Positions 36,450-43,846 of a DNA stretch of 64,000 nt are shown here, in pieces. This DNA is from CALBPI01 sp038531945 (GTDB lineage Bacteria > Pseudomonadota > Gammaproteobacteria > Steroidobacterales > Woeseiaceae). Position numbers and translations under genes: made by a program. The DNA lies in assembly GCA_038531945.1 (NCBI GenBank), contig JBCBBH010000003.1:372001-436000 (forward strand). Reading direction: 5' to 3'. The notes below the pieces were generated by a model that had not been told where the DNA came from, did no database searches, and worked only from the letters and a program-made list of their open reading frames with translations. Each line of letters begins with the position of its first letter. The stretch's first letter is position 1.

Positions 36450-36611
36450 CCGACGAAGGTCGAATGGTGGGGATCCTCTGTCGCTGCGGCGCTTAGCTGC
36501 TGCTTCCGTACGGTGCTCAACTGCCACCACAGCTGCAGCGCTTGCGATGGAACATCAAGCGCGTATGTTGGTCCTATCCCCTAATCGTCCTCACAACAGG
36601 AAACGCTAGCC

Positions 36612-37442
36612 ATGCAAAGCCGTCTGTCACTGTTAGTGCTGTTCGCTCTCGCAACCACGTCTGTTGACGGCCGTGCCGACCCGCCGGAGTTGATAGAACA
36701 ATGGGTCATTGGTGGATTCGATGCACCCGAAGGCGTCGCGTATGGAAACAACAGAATTTATATCTCAAACGTCAATGGCCCCGGGTCTGACAAAGACGGC
36801 AACGGCTACGTGTCAGTGCTTTCAACCAACGGCGAAGTGATCGAGAGACGGCTTGTTACAGGACTCGATGCACCGAAGGGCATGGTGTTGGTGGATGATC
36901 GTTTGTACATCGCGGATATCGACCGGGTGCACATCGCTAACGCGCTGTCGGGTGAAGTTGAAACGTCCTTGTCAGTCGAAGGTGCCAGGTTCCTGAACGA
37001 CGTGGTGCTCTGGAACGACACAGTCTACGTATCGGACAGTGCGACGAGCACGATCTTCGCTGTCACAGACGAGGGCGTGTCGCCGTGGAAGACGGGTGAT
37101 TTTCTCGACGGCGTGAACGGTCTGACGGCATTCGGCGATCGACTGCTGGTCTCGACTATGTCCTCCGGCTCGCTCTACACGCTCGATGACGATGACGGTC
37201 TCAATGAAATCGCTAACGGCATGGTCAACGCGGACGGGATCGGCGTAGCTGACGAGCACGGCGGCTACCTCGTTTCAAGCTGGCCGGGACAGATTTGGTT
37301 TGTCGATGAATCTGGTGAGACAACGGAGTTGCTCAACACCGAAGACGAGGGCGTTTATCAGAACGATCTGACCTACGTCGAGGATATGCTGATCGTGCCC
37401 AACTGGAATCCGGGCACGGTGACGATGTGGCGATTGAGGTAG
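36612..37442 (+). CDS. SMP-30/NHL-like beta-propeller, secreted
   Basis: 276 residues. Signal peptide through about MQSRLSLLVLFALATTSVDGRA. The mature sequence is a six-bladed propeller pattern with repeats such as GFDAPEGVAYGNNRIYISNV, GLDAPKGMVLVDDRLYIADID and GVNGLTAFGDRLLVSTMSS. Related to SMP-30/gluconolactonase or NHL-repeat proteins; metal ligands cannot be confirmed. Location is periplasmic. Standing alone between the porin and the esterase. Confidence 0.75.
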   Translation: MQSRLSLLVLFALATTSVDGRADPPELIEQWVIGGFDAPEGVAYGNNRIYISNVNGPGSDKDGNGYVSVLSTNGEVIERRLVTGLDAPKGMVLVDDRLYIADIDRVHIANALSGEVETSLSVEGARFLNDVVLWNDTVYVSDSATSTIFAVTDEGVSPWKTGDFLDGVNGLTAFGDRLLVSTMSSGSLYTLDDDDGLNEIANGMVNADGIGVADEHGGYLVSSWPGQIWFVDESGETTELLNTEDEGVYQNDLTYVEDMLIVPNWNPGTVTMWRLR

Positions 37443-37522
37443 TGCTCGGCGCTGCGAGTGCTCTTTCGAGCAGGCGATTTACTGTGACGGGTCGTGCTCC
37501 GAAAGAAACCACGCCGTCCCGA

Positions 37523-38689
37523 TCAAAGAGCAGCGCAGCTATCAATATCCGACGAAACTGCGCAGAGCGCCTCTCGCACCAAGTCTGCTGCCTCAATTAG
37601 CCCTCGTAATTTCAACGCTGCGACCATCTCGACGAACTCATCAGCATTCGAATCGCGCTTGACGACTACGTACTCGACAATTTCTCGAACTTTTTCTGCG
37701 TCACCGGGTTCGCCCCGCCGCGCGAAATCGAATACCAATGACGACAGGGAGTCCAAAGGTATTTCCACATTCCAACCATATCGCTTGGACAGCGTTTCGT
37801 AGTGTTCGAGTAGTGCAGGGAGGCCTTTACGATAGACATTTATATCTGGACTCCAGCCATCGAACACCTTCCTGATGGACCAGTACAGCGAAACCGGAGC
37901 CACCGTGCCGTGTTCCTCTTTATCGAACGCATTGTGAAAAACCGTCAAATCGGCTGGATCCAAATCTTCCAACAAACTCAAAAGTTCCAGCGTTGCAACA
38001 GTGCCACTCCGCTGGCCGCCTTCCGTAGCCACCACGAGCGTCTTACCACTGTTATCCAAATTTCCGAAGCTCTCTGCGAACTTTGGAACGAAGTCACCTT
38101 CTTGCCACCAAAGCGCAGGACTGGATGCGACGTAGGCGTTGTACGATCCCGGCGATTCTCGAAGCGTGTTCAACACAAACAAGCCGGCGAGCGAGTGGCC
38201 GAAAACAACTCGGTAGGGATGCGTACGAAACTGTGCATCGATTCGTGGCGATAGCTCATCGGTGAGAAACTGTCGGAACTGAACTTCGCGGACATTCGTT
38301 TCGCCGTTGGTGGGATCAGTCGGCCGGAGTTCATCACCGCGGCCAATCGGAACAACGCCAACCACGATGAACTCGGGAATAAGCGAGGCGCCTTCAGCAA
38401 GATAGCGGACCAAAGCGTTCGCGTGCTCGAACTCGGAATGAGCGTCAAGCACAAACAGAACCGGGTAGCGTGCCTCTGGTAGATGTTCGTAGCTGTTCGG
38501 CAAGCCGATGAAAACGTCTCTTGGCTCATTGAGCGTGTCGGAATCAACGATGATGTGATGCCTTGCAGCCCGATCTAGATCAGTCGCGAATGCTGCGCTG
38601 GCGGCGATCAGCAGCACTATGCTCATCAGAGGCGAGACGCCTGCCGCGGCGTTGCGTTTGCTCGGAAAATTCTTCACCGGAATGCGCAC
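37523..38689 (-). CDS. Alpha/beta-hydrolase esterase, secreted (IroE/Fes-like)
   Basis: 388 residues. A Met at residue 22 begins a good signal sequence (MSIVLLIAASAAFA); either start is possible. The nucleophile elbow GHSLAGLFVLNT, then ASSPALWW and the HGTVAPVS segment place it with putative esterases that share the IroE/Fes fold. The C-terminal 110 residues are helical and unassigned. It overlaps the M56 gene by 16 bp, giving one operon: BlaI-type repressor, M56 peptidase, esterase. No beta-lactamase is present, so the operon's inducer is not clear. Confidence 0.8.
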   Translation of the reverse strand: MRIPVKNFPSKRNAAAGVSPLMSIVLLIAASAAFATDLDRAARHHIIVDSDTLNEPRDVFIGLPNSYEHLPEARYPVLFVLDAHSEFEHANALVRYLAEGASLIPEFIVVGVVPIGRGDELRPTDPTNGETNVREVQFRQFLTDELSPRIDAQFRTHPYRVVFGHSLAGLFVLNTLRESPGSYNAYVASSPALWWQEGDFVPKFAESFGNLDNSGKTLVVATEGGQRSGTVATLELLSLLEDLDPADLTVFHNAFDKEEHGTVAPVSLYWSIRKVFDGWSPDINVYRKGLPALLEHYETLSKRYGWNVEIPLDSLSSLVFDFARRGEPGDAEKVREIVEYVVVKRDSNADEFVEMVAALKLRGLIEAADLVREALCAVSSDIDSCAAL

Positions 38690-39660
38690 CAGCCAGACGG
38701 ATTTTGCAGGAACTTATCGCCCGGCGTCAGCCCTGGAGTTGCAAGCACAACGCCTGTTGCAAGCAATGCCAGAGTAAGAAAGCACAGCGCGCCTCGAATC
38801 GGTCTAGCACGATGCAATTTCACGGCCACCGCCCGTTGCAGGACCTGTTTCGTGGATGTCTTGAATTGTGGAAATAGTGTCCTGTCGGCAGCACTACATG
38901 TGACCTTCGTAAGAGCAACGACGTAGTCCGCGCGAACCGCATTGGGTTCGTCCCAGAGAACGGCACAGTCACACGCTAACTCCTGATCAGTCCGGAAAGC
39001 TCTTTCGACGTATCGGAGGATCGGCAAGAACCAGAAACTGCATCGGATCGTCTCGAACATGAGGTTCCGGAGGAGGTCCCGGCGAATTATGTGGGTAAGC
39101 TCATGGCGAAGCATCAGGTCTCTTTCTGCCGGACTAAAGCGTTCGAAAAAGTCTTCCGGCACTGCGACCGTCGGCGAAGCGATACCAATCAAAGCGGGGG
39201 AGCTCAGCGCGCTCGACGCGAGAAAGCGCGGTGCAGGAAATACGCGAAGTTTCTCGCAGGTATCTCGGAAGGCGGCGGTCGCAGCTTCGGAAACAGGCCG
39301 GCTATTCACTTTGATTGTTGCGTACAAAGCGCGATGACGCGACGCCGATATCCAACAGCTCACGGCGAAGCCAACGAACCAGATGAGAAGTGCTGCTGGA
39401 GCGAACAGAGGGAAAGATTCCAACACTCGGGAGAATAGTCCGATACCGTCACTGAACCAATCGTCAATAAACCCTGCAGGCCATCCCGGTTTAGGTATCA
39501 GTTGAAGCACAATTGGGAGGGGGAGGAACAACCACGATGCGTAAGCCCATTGGGCGCCTCCTAGCCGCCGCAAAACAGGTCGTGAGATGCAAATCATCGT
39601 GAGCAATCCGATAAGGAAGATGCTCGAAACAATCAATCCGTTCAGGAAGACTTCGATCAT
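38674..39660 (-). CDS. BlaR1/M56-family membrane peptidase lacking a sensor domain
   Basis: 328 residues. Three to four membrane helices surround the zinc protease domain with RHELTHIIRRDLL (HExxH) and DQELACDCAVLW (third ligand Glu). BlaR1 and MecR1 usually continue for about 250 residues into a penicillin-binding sensor; this protein stops soon after the last hydrophobic stretch (ALLATGVVLATPGLTPGDKF). Predicted to cleave the adjacent BlaI-like repressor on a signal sensed by the membrane part or by a partner. Overlaps repressor and esterase. Confidence 0.85.
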   Translation of the reverse strand: MIEVFLNGLIVSSIFLIGLLTMICISRPVLRRLGGAQWAYASWLFLPLPIVLQLIPKPGWPAGFIDDWFSDGIGLFSRVLESFPLFAPAALLIWFVGFAVSCWISASRHRALYATIKVNSRPVSEAATAAFRDTCEKLRVFPAPRFLASSALSSPALIGIASPTVAVPEDFFERFSPAERDLMLRHELTHIIRRDLLRNLMFETIRCSFWFLPILRYVERAFRTDQELACDCAVLWDEPNAVRADYVVALTKVTCSAADRTLFPQFKTSTKQVLQRAVAVKLHRARPIRGALCFLTLALLATGVVLATPGLTPGDKFLQNPSGWCAFR

Positions 39661-40025
39661 CTTTCGGATAACTCTGAGATGACTTTCTCGAGGGCCGCGA
39701 TGTCCTGATCGGAAAGCGAGTCTGCTTCAGCGAATGTAGCGATCATCGGAGCGATTTTTCCGTCATAAAGATCACTAACCAACTTCGTCGTCTTAGCTAC
39801 CCGGTAAGCGTCCTTGTCGATTGCGGGGTAGTACAAGTAGGCGCCTGGCGACTTGTCGTACTGAATGGCACCTTTGTCGACGAGGCGACGAATCAATGTG
39901 TTGACCGTCTTTTTGTGCCATGACCTCGTCGCAGATATGGCCTCTACGATTTCCCCGCTTCGCATCGGGCTTCTACGCCAGAGAGCGTTCATGATGACGA
40001 GCTCGGAGTCGGAAACGTCGATCAC
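39657..40025 (-). CDS. BlaI/MecI/CopY-family transcriptional repressor
   Basis: 122 residues. Winged HTH SELVIMNALWRRSPMRSGEIVEAISATRSWHKKTVNTLIRRLVDKGAIQYD and C-terminal dimerisation helices. First gene of the repressor-peptidase-esterase operon. Two matching operator boxes (TACAGTTGTA, TACATCTGTA) lie 15-51 bp upstream, so autoregulation is very likely. Confidence 0.92.
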   Translation of the reverse strand: MIDVSDSELVIMNALWRRSPMRSGEIVEAISATRSWHKKTVNTLIRRLVDKGAIQYDKSPGAYLYYPAIDKDAYRVAKTTKLVSDLYDGKIAPMIATFAEADSLSDQDIAALEKVISELSER

Positions 40026-40039
40026 TGGATCACCATATG

Positions 40040-40076
40040 GACTACAGTTGTAAGTGATAGGATTACATCTGTAGTC
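40040..40076. promoter_or_regulatory. Paired BlaI-type operators
   Basis: TACAGTTGTA (40043-40052) and TACATCTGTA (40064-40073) both fit the TACAnnTGTA operator of the family. They are arranged within a larger inverted repeat, GACTACAG (40040-40047) and CTGTAGTC (40069-40076). Location is directly upstream of the blaI-like start at 40025. Confidence 0.8.
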
Positions 40077-40107
40077 CAGTAGTCAAGAGAGACTTTTGAT
40101 GAGCCTA

Positions 40108-40221
40108 GCTCAGCGAGCGCCGCGCTCAAGCGGCCGGAATAGTCCTGGTGTGGTTGGACTGTCGGTGCGATTGGAGGCGCGGGGCGTCTGAACGTCGCTG
40201 AGAATTGGTGGGCCCGCCAGG
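40108..40221. repeat. Partial target-site repeat, copy 1
   Basis: A 114-bp unit beginning GCTCAGCGAGCGCCGCGCTC and ending TGGTGGGCCCGCCAGG. The last 16 bp are the 3' end of the tRNA-Ile gene at 62163-62239, and the preceding 22 bp equal the DNA just beyond that gene. The 38-bp 3' part (40184-40221) is identical to 62141-62178. The unit diverges from copies 2 and 3 in the middle (about 40164-40183). Confidence 0.85.
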
Positions 40222-40237
40222 GCGAGTAAGAGCACTT

Positions 40238-40381
40238 CCCCACTAGTGATCGCAACGATCTCTGATCCAGCCACAGCGGCCTCGTCGTTGCATCAACGCG
40301 CCAATAGCTTTGCTATTGCCCCGCTGCTGCGCCTCGATCCCGATGCGTCTGGATGAAATCTCGGTCCGATAACTAGTGTGG
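40238..40381. repeat. MITE-like palindromic element of 144 bp
   Basis: The two ends are imperfect inverted repeats of about 37 bp; CCCCACTAGTGATCG at the left mirrors CGATAACTAGTGTGG at the right, with about 27 of 37 positions matching. An inner perfect hairpin, CAATAGC-TTT-GCTATTG, is at 40302-40318. No coding capacity. It lies between copies 1 and 2 of the target-site repeat. The shape fits a miniature transposable element or a BIME-type repeat. Confidence 0.55.
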
Positions 40382-40385
40382 CAGT

Positions 40386-40499
40386 GCTCAGCGAGCGCCG
40401 CGCTCAAGCGGCCGGAATAGTCCTGGTGTGTTTGGACTGTCGGTGGGCTGGGCGGCGTGAAGCGTCTGAACGTCGCTGAGAATTGGTGGGCCCGCCAGG
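40386..40499. repeat. Partial target-site repeat, copy 2
   Basis: Same unit as copy 1, including the identical 38-bp 3' part (40462-40499). It contains TGAAG (40458-40462) at the position used for transposon insertion in copy 3, so it shows what the uninterrupted target looked like. It is followed after 8 bp by copy 3, making a tandem 117-bp duplication. Confidence 0.88.
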
Positions 40500-40507
40500 G
40501 CGAGCTT

Positions 40508-40579
40508 GCGAGCGCCGCGCTCAAGCGGCCGGAATTGTCCTGGTGTGTGTGGACTGTCGGTGGGCTGGGCGGCGTGAAG
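40508..40579. repeat. Target-site repeat, copy 3, left part before the transposon
   Basis: The first 72 bp match copy 2 from 40391 almost exactly and end in TGAAG, where the transposon begins. The rest of the unit resumes at 62137 as TGAAG followed by the identical 3' part and the full tRNA. Copy 3 is therefore the functional target site split by the insertion. Confidence 0.9.
40575..40579. repeat. Target-site duplication, left (TGAAG)
   Basis: TGAAG directly abuts the left terminal repeat and is repeated at 62137-62141 beside the right terminal repeat. A 5-bp duplication is the size made by Tn7-family transposition. Confidence 0.92.
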
Positions 40580-40628
40580 TGCGTACGGGAGCATGGAGTG
40601 TCCGCTCTCAAGTACCAAGAAATGTCCG
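40580..40628. repeat. Left transposon end with putative TnsB sites
   Basis: The terminal repeat TGCGTACGGGAGCATGG (40580-40596) is followed by TGTCCG (40599-40604) and by TACCAAGAAATGTCCG (40613-40628). The two TGTCCG cores are followed by similar CTCAAGTA and CTCGTAAGTA strings. The 16-mer recurs inverted, with one change, at 62071-62086. This fits the series of TnsB-binding sites expected at a Tn7-type end. Confidence 0.85.
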
Positions 40629-40717
40629 ACCTCGTAAGTATCTGTTACAGCGAATAATTTCGGTCGTTCGGCTATTGGTTGGTCGGTCGTGCTTGTTTGA
40701 CTCTTAGATTTCGTCGC

Positions 40718-41167
40718 TCAAGTTTCTAGGCGGCTCTGTTCGGCATATTTAAGAATCGCATGGCAAAAAGTCCGAAGCTCTTCTAGCGTTAGGTCATTCT
40801 TGCAATCGTTCGTCCGCCATCCACAAATTTTGAAATCCGCTGGGCCGGTGCCATCACCAACATGATCGACGGATGGTAGTAGAGCAAACCTCTTTTTGTA
40901 TTCGCGTTTGTGCTTCTTCGATTGCTCGTTGTCATATTTGCTAAGAAGCGTCCAATCTAAGAGTTCTCCCGTGTAAGCGTCATGCCCCCTCGATTCAGCA
41001 ACGGCGGAGTGGATCGCAAGCTTGTACTCAGCAACGGACGCGCTGTCATTGCCCCGTCGCCTGTCCCGCTTCACGTGTGCCATAGCCTTGCGGTGGAGCC
41101 AGCGCTCATAAGAAAACTGCGTCTGAACTCCGTCAAGAAAACTAGGGATTGCGTACTTTCTGGCCAT
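40718..41167 (-). CDS. Small HNH-like nuclease, putative
   Basis: 149 residues from the ATG at 41167. DAYTGELLDWT (63-73), PSVDHVGDG (98-106) and GWRTNDCKNDLT (116-127) have the spacing of a His-Asn-His/Asn zinc-finger nuclease core with Asp101-His102 and Asn120/Asn124. The first CxxC pair usual in HNH zinc sites is replaced by the YTGE segment. Lies 40 bp downstream of the HEPN-like gene in the same orientation, and is the last gene before the left transposon end, so it is cargo probably linked with defence or mobile-element competition. Confidence 0.6.
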   Translation of the reverse strand: MARKYAIPSFLDGVQTQFSYERWLHRKAMAHVKRDRRRGNDSASVAEYKLAIHSAVAESRGHDAYTGELLDWTLLSKYDNEQSKKHKREYKKRFALLPSVDHVGDGTGPADFKICGWRTNDCKNDLTLEELRTFCHAILKYAEQSRLET

Positions 41168-41207
41168 ACTCAAATAGAACATACATCTGCAGAGCGGGTT
41201 ACAGTAC

Positions 41208-41705
41208 CTAGCAGAATTGAAACTCACCTCCGTGCTGCTCCATGATAAAAGAAAGGTCCTGTGCCGTATTCTGAAAAATCTCTTGGATAACCCCTTCGAT
41301 ACGATAATGTTCTTCGGACAGTTTCTTATCCATATGGATCGTGTCGTCAGAGAATTCGACACCGGCTCTTCGAGCCTGTTGTGCCAATGAAAAAACTACG
41401 TCAAAAGTAATCGGCTCGCCCAGCCGATGGGCCAAACGATTTCGAAGCGCATTTATGGCACGTAAGAAACTGGCCATTTCCTCGTCGATCAAATCACGCG
41501 AAGCTGCAACGCTCACTTTTTGGTGAAAGCTCAGATCAAAAGGCTTGAGGTTTTCCTGCTCGGTTAGCTTAAGTTCTATGAGTTGCACCAGAACAGATTC
41601 AAGGATCAAGTGGCCTGCTATATAAGCACCGAGAGGAGCGTTTGAGAAAAGCTCCAATATATGGTCAAGCGTGGGTTTGTTTCTGTCTTTCCAATGATCT
41701 TTCAT
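41208..41705 (-). CDS. HEPN-domain protein, putative RNase
   Basis: 165 residues from the ATG at 41705; a longer frame starts at 41780 without a clear ribosome site. The helical protein has the catalytic HEPN motif in FLRAINALRNRLAHRLGEPI: Arg88 and His93 (RxxxxH). Other segments resemble DUF4145/MAE-type HEPN proteins. HEPN RNases are common in toxin-antitoxin, abortive infection and other defence systems. The HNH-like gene follows on the same strand, so a two-gene module is possible, but no antitoxin nucleotidyltransferase is visible. Confidence 0.65.
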   Translation of the reverse strand: MKDHWKDRNKPTLDHILELFSNAPLGAYIAGHLILESVLVQLIELKLTEQENLKPFDLSFHQKVSVAASRDLIDEEMASFLRAINALRNRLAHRLGEPITFDVVFSLAQQARRAGVEFSDDTIHMDKKLSEEHYRIEGVIQEIFQNTAQDLSFIMEQHGGEFQFC

Positions 41706-41872
41706 CCTACCGCCTCTCTGAGTCTTTCTAGCTCTATCTCCCCTAGGCCGGTAGTCGTCATCTGGGCCATACGTTCGCATGGATCATTATGGGCACTGAT
41801 CACCACTGGCCACGAGTGTTTAGAGTCAAGGCGCAGCTCGGTCCACCGTATTGCTGAAGTGTTTTTTGTGCG

Positions 41873-43033
41873 CTAATCGCTTCCATCCAAAGTGTATCGT
41901 GGCGATTCACCAAAACGAACAGGTAGAAAGGGATCGTTCTCTTTGAGAAACCTCTCGATCTCTGGATCGTATTCCCAGGGATACTCCAAGTAGCACCACT
42001 CCACTGTGAACCAATCATCCTGATCATCTGCAATTGATACACCAATGCATTTCGAAAGACGCTGATCGTATTTGTGAGCCAAGGTAAAATTTTGCAAGGC
42101 GTTTTGCCTTGTCTGAATCTGATCCTGATTTATCGGTATGAAGACGAATCCGCATCCTGTTCTGAGTATGGCTATGCGATATGGTGTACCGGCCTCTCCC
42201 TTCTTTGCTTTCTCGTGTGCGAGCTCAAAGCGACCTTTAAATTCTTTCAACTCGTTTCGCTTAAGTAGCGCGAGCTCTCGAACTATCGGATAGTAATCCG
42301 TTGCCGATTGCACCGATGTAATACGCTTGGCGAAAACTGATATGACACCGGACAAATCCCACTCATGGGCGTGATGCTGAAGTCGTTGAACAAACTCTCG
42401 ATTCTCTGCGTTAGGTGCGCTACTCCAGTTGCCACATATGTACTGACCTACGAGATCAGCCTCTGCTACGCGTAGGGATTCATCGGGCCAACGACTTACA
42501 ATTTGCTCTCGTACCTCCAAATACTCTGAAACCTCGGCTGGGGTTAGCAATGTTCTAACCAAGCCCAAATAGTCGTCCCCTGAGATAACGTGAATGAAGC
42601 CAGCCGTGCTGCTTTGGTAATGCTTAATGGCACGGCAATCACTCGGAAGAAGTCGGTCTGGCAGATAAATTACTAGTTTCCGAATGACGTCGATCTCTTC
42701 GAGCTTCAATGCAAATTCATGGCCTCTGTGGTTTCTTAGCGCGATTTGAGAGTTTTCCCTAAGATACCTGAGGGTATCCCGTACTTGCTTCGTTGCTCGG
42801 CCTAAGACTTTTTGTTCAAACCACCGTCTTTCCGTTTCTCCTGATCGAGCGTGCTTTTTGTCGCGTTCCTTTAGTTGATATGCAAAAAGTAGCGAGCCAA
42901 TCCAGATCACGCTGTCAGCAAGTTCGACCTCGTCACTAGCCGACGGTCGAAACGTTGTGTGCGAGTAAACAAACTCCCTGAAGAAGTGCCACTCGTGGAG
43001 GTTGGCTAGTTCATCTTCAAACGTCACAAACAC
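41873..43033 (-). CDS. Unrecognised protein with possible PD-(D/E)XK nuclease motif
   Basis: 386 residues. Near the N-terminus SDEVELADSVIWIGSLLFAYQLKER gives Asp40 followed 12 residues later by Gln53-x-Lys55, the pattern of restriction-type nucleases (D...QxK). No other domain recognised; the middle is helical and the end is acidic. No signal peptide or membrane segment. It lies between the HEPN gene and the YgjP-like peptidase, transcribed with the type I restriction genes, and could be an accessory restriction or anti-phage effector. Confidence 0.5.
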   Translation of the reverse strand: MFVTFEDELANLHEWHFFREFVYSHTTFRPSASDEVELADSVIWIGSLLFAYQLKERDKKHARSGETERRWFEQKVLGRATKQVRDTLRYLRENSQIALRNHRGHEFALKLEEIDVIRKLVIYLPDRLLPSDCRAIKHYQSSTAGFIHVISGDDYLGLVRTLLTPAEVSEYLEVREQIVSRWPDESLRVAEADLVGQYICGNWSSAPNAENREFVQRLQHHAHEWDLSGVISVFAKRITSVQSATDYYPIVRELALLKRNELKEFKGRFELAHEKAKKGEAGTPYRIAILRTGCGFVFIPINQDQIQTRQNALQNFTLAHKYDQRLSKCIGVSIADDQDDWFTVEWCYLEYPWEYDPEIERFLKENDPFLPVRFGESPRYTLDGSD

Positions 43034-43129
43034 GCTCCTTGACCAGTGTTTGTGAGCGCGAGCCTTGTGTTGCGTGATTAGAATTAGTCATAGCTGAGAT
43101 GCTGCTGAATCCTTCGTATTCTGCGGATA

Positions 43130-43846
43130 TCAGTAGTCCCATTGCTCATGCGCGATCGGCAGACTATTGAGCAAATGTCGATGGTGTCGCCACTGCGGTA
43201 GATGATCATCCATTAACGCTATGAATCGCTCGTTGTGAGTTGGTTCAATCAGATGGAGCAATTCGTGGACCACGATGTACTCAAGGCACTCCGGCGGCTT
43301 TTTCGCTAGTTCTGTATTTAGGCGTATGTGGCCTTTTGCCGGATTACATCCACCCCACTTGGTTTTCATATGCTGCACGTAGAGTTTGGTCGCGTGCACA
43401 TCCAGCGCTCGTTCCCACTTCTCGATTAGAGGAGCTGCAGCCTTCTTCAATTCTTCTCTATACCAACCCTCAACGATATCGCGCTTCTTGTCCTCGCCTG
43501 CACCGGGGCGGACTCGCAAGACAAGCCTGCTCTGTGTTAGCTCTACCTCGGGCGTAGCGTCTTCTTCCAAAACCGTGAGAAGGAACCGTTCGCCCCATAC
43601 ATAGTGGCTTTCGCGTTCAAGATATTCTCGTTGAGTCTCTCTTTCCTGTTCCGCGAATTTGTGTTGCTGCTGCCTGATCCAGCCCAGTCTTGTGATGACA
43701 TACACTCTCACGGTGTCGAGACTCATCCGTGAAGGCGCGGAAATGCGTACCTGACCCGTGGGTGGATAGACACTCAAGTGGATATTCTTGATGTCCTTGA
43801 ACTCCACATCGACGGAGACATCACCTAGATCTAGCTGGGTTCTCAT
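43130..43846 (-). CDS. YgjP/DUF45-like metallopeptidase
   Basis: 238 residues. The C-terminal HELLHLIEPTHNERFIALMDDHLPQW provides HExxH plus a third His, as in SprT/YgjP-type zinc peptidases; KTKWGGCNPAKGHIRLNTEL is the conserved segment before it. The start overlaps the hsdR stop by one base (TAATG). Homologues are often found after type I restriction genes and are thought to moderate or process the restriction enzyme; that role is inferred from context. Confidence 0.85.
   Translation of the reverse strand: MRTQLDLGDVSVDVEFKDIKNIHLSVYPPTGQVRISAPSRMSLDTVRVYVITRLGWIRQQQHKFAEQERETQREYLERESHYVWGERFLLTVLEEDATPEVELTQSRLVLRVRPGAGEDKKRDIVEGWYREELKKAAAPLIEKWERALDVHATKLYVQHMKTKWGGCNPAKGHIRLNTELAKKPPECLEYIVVHELLHLIEPTHNERFIALMDDHLPQWRHHRHLLNSLPIAHEQWDY

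Noticed and set aside
40102..40192. Short + frame starting ATGAGC just after the BlaI operators
   Set aside because: It lies wholly within the repeat unit and has no independent evidence; a truncated gene cannot be shown.
40243..40657. Short frames on both strands at the repeat array (for example a 122-residue reverse frame)
   Set aside because: They arise from the repeated target-site units; their proteins are repeats of the same translated sequence and none has a ribosome site.
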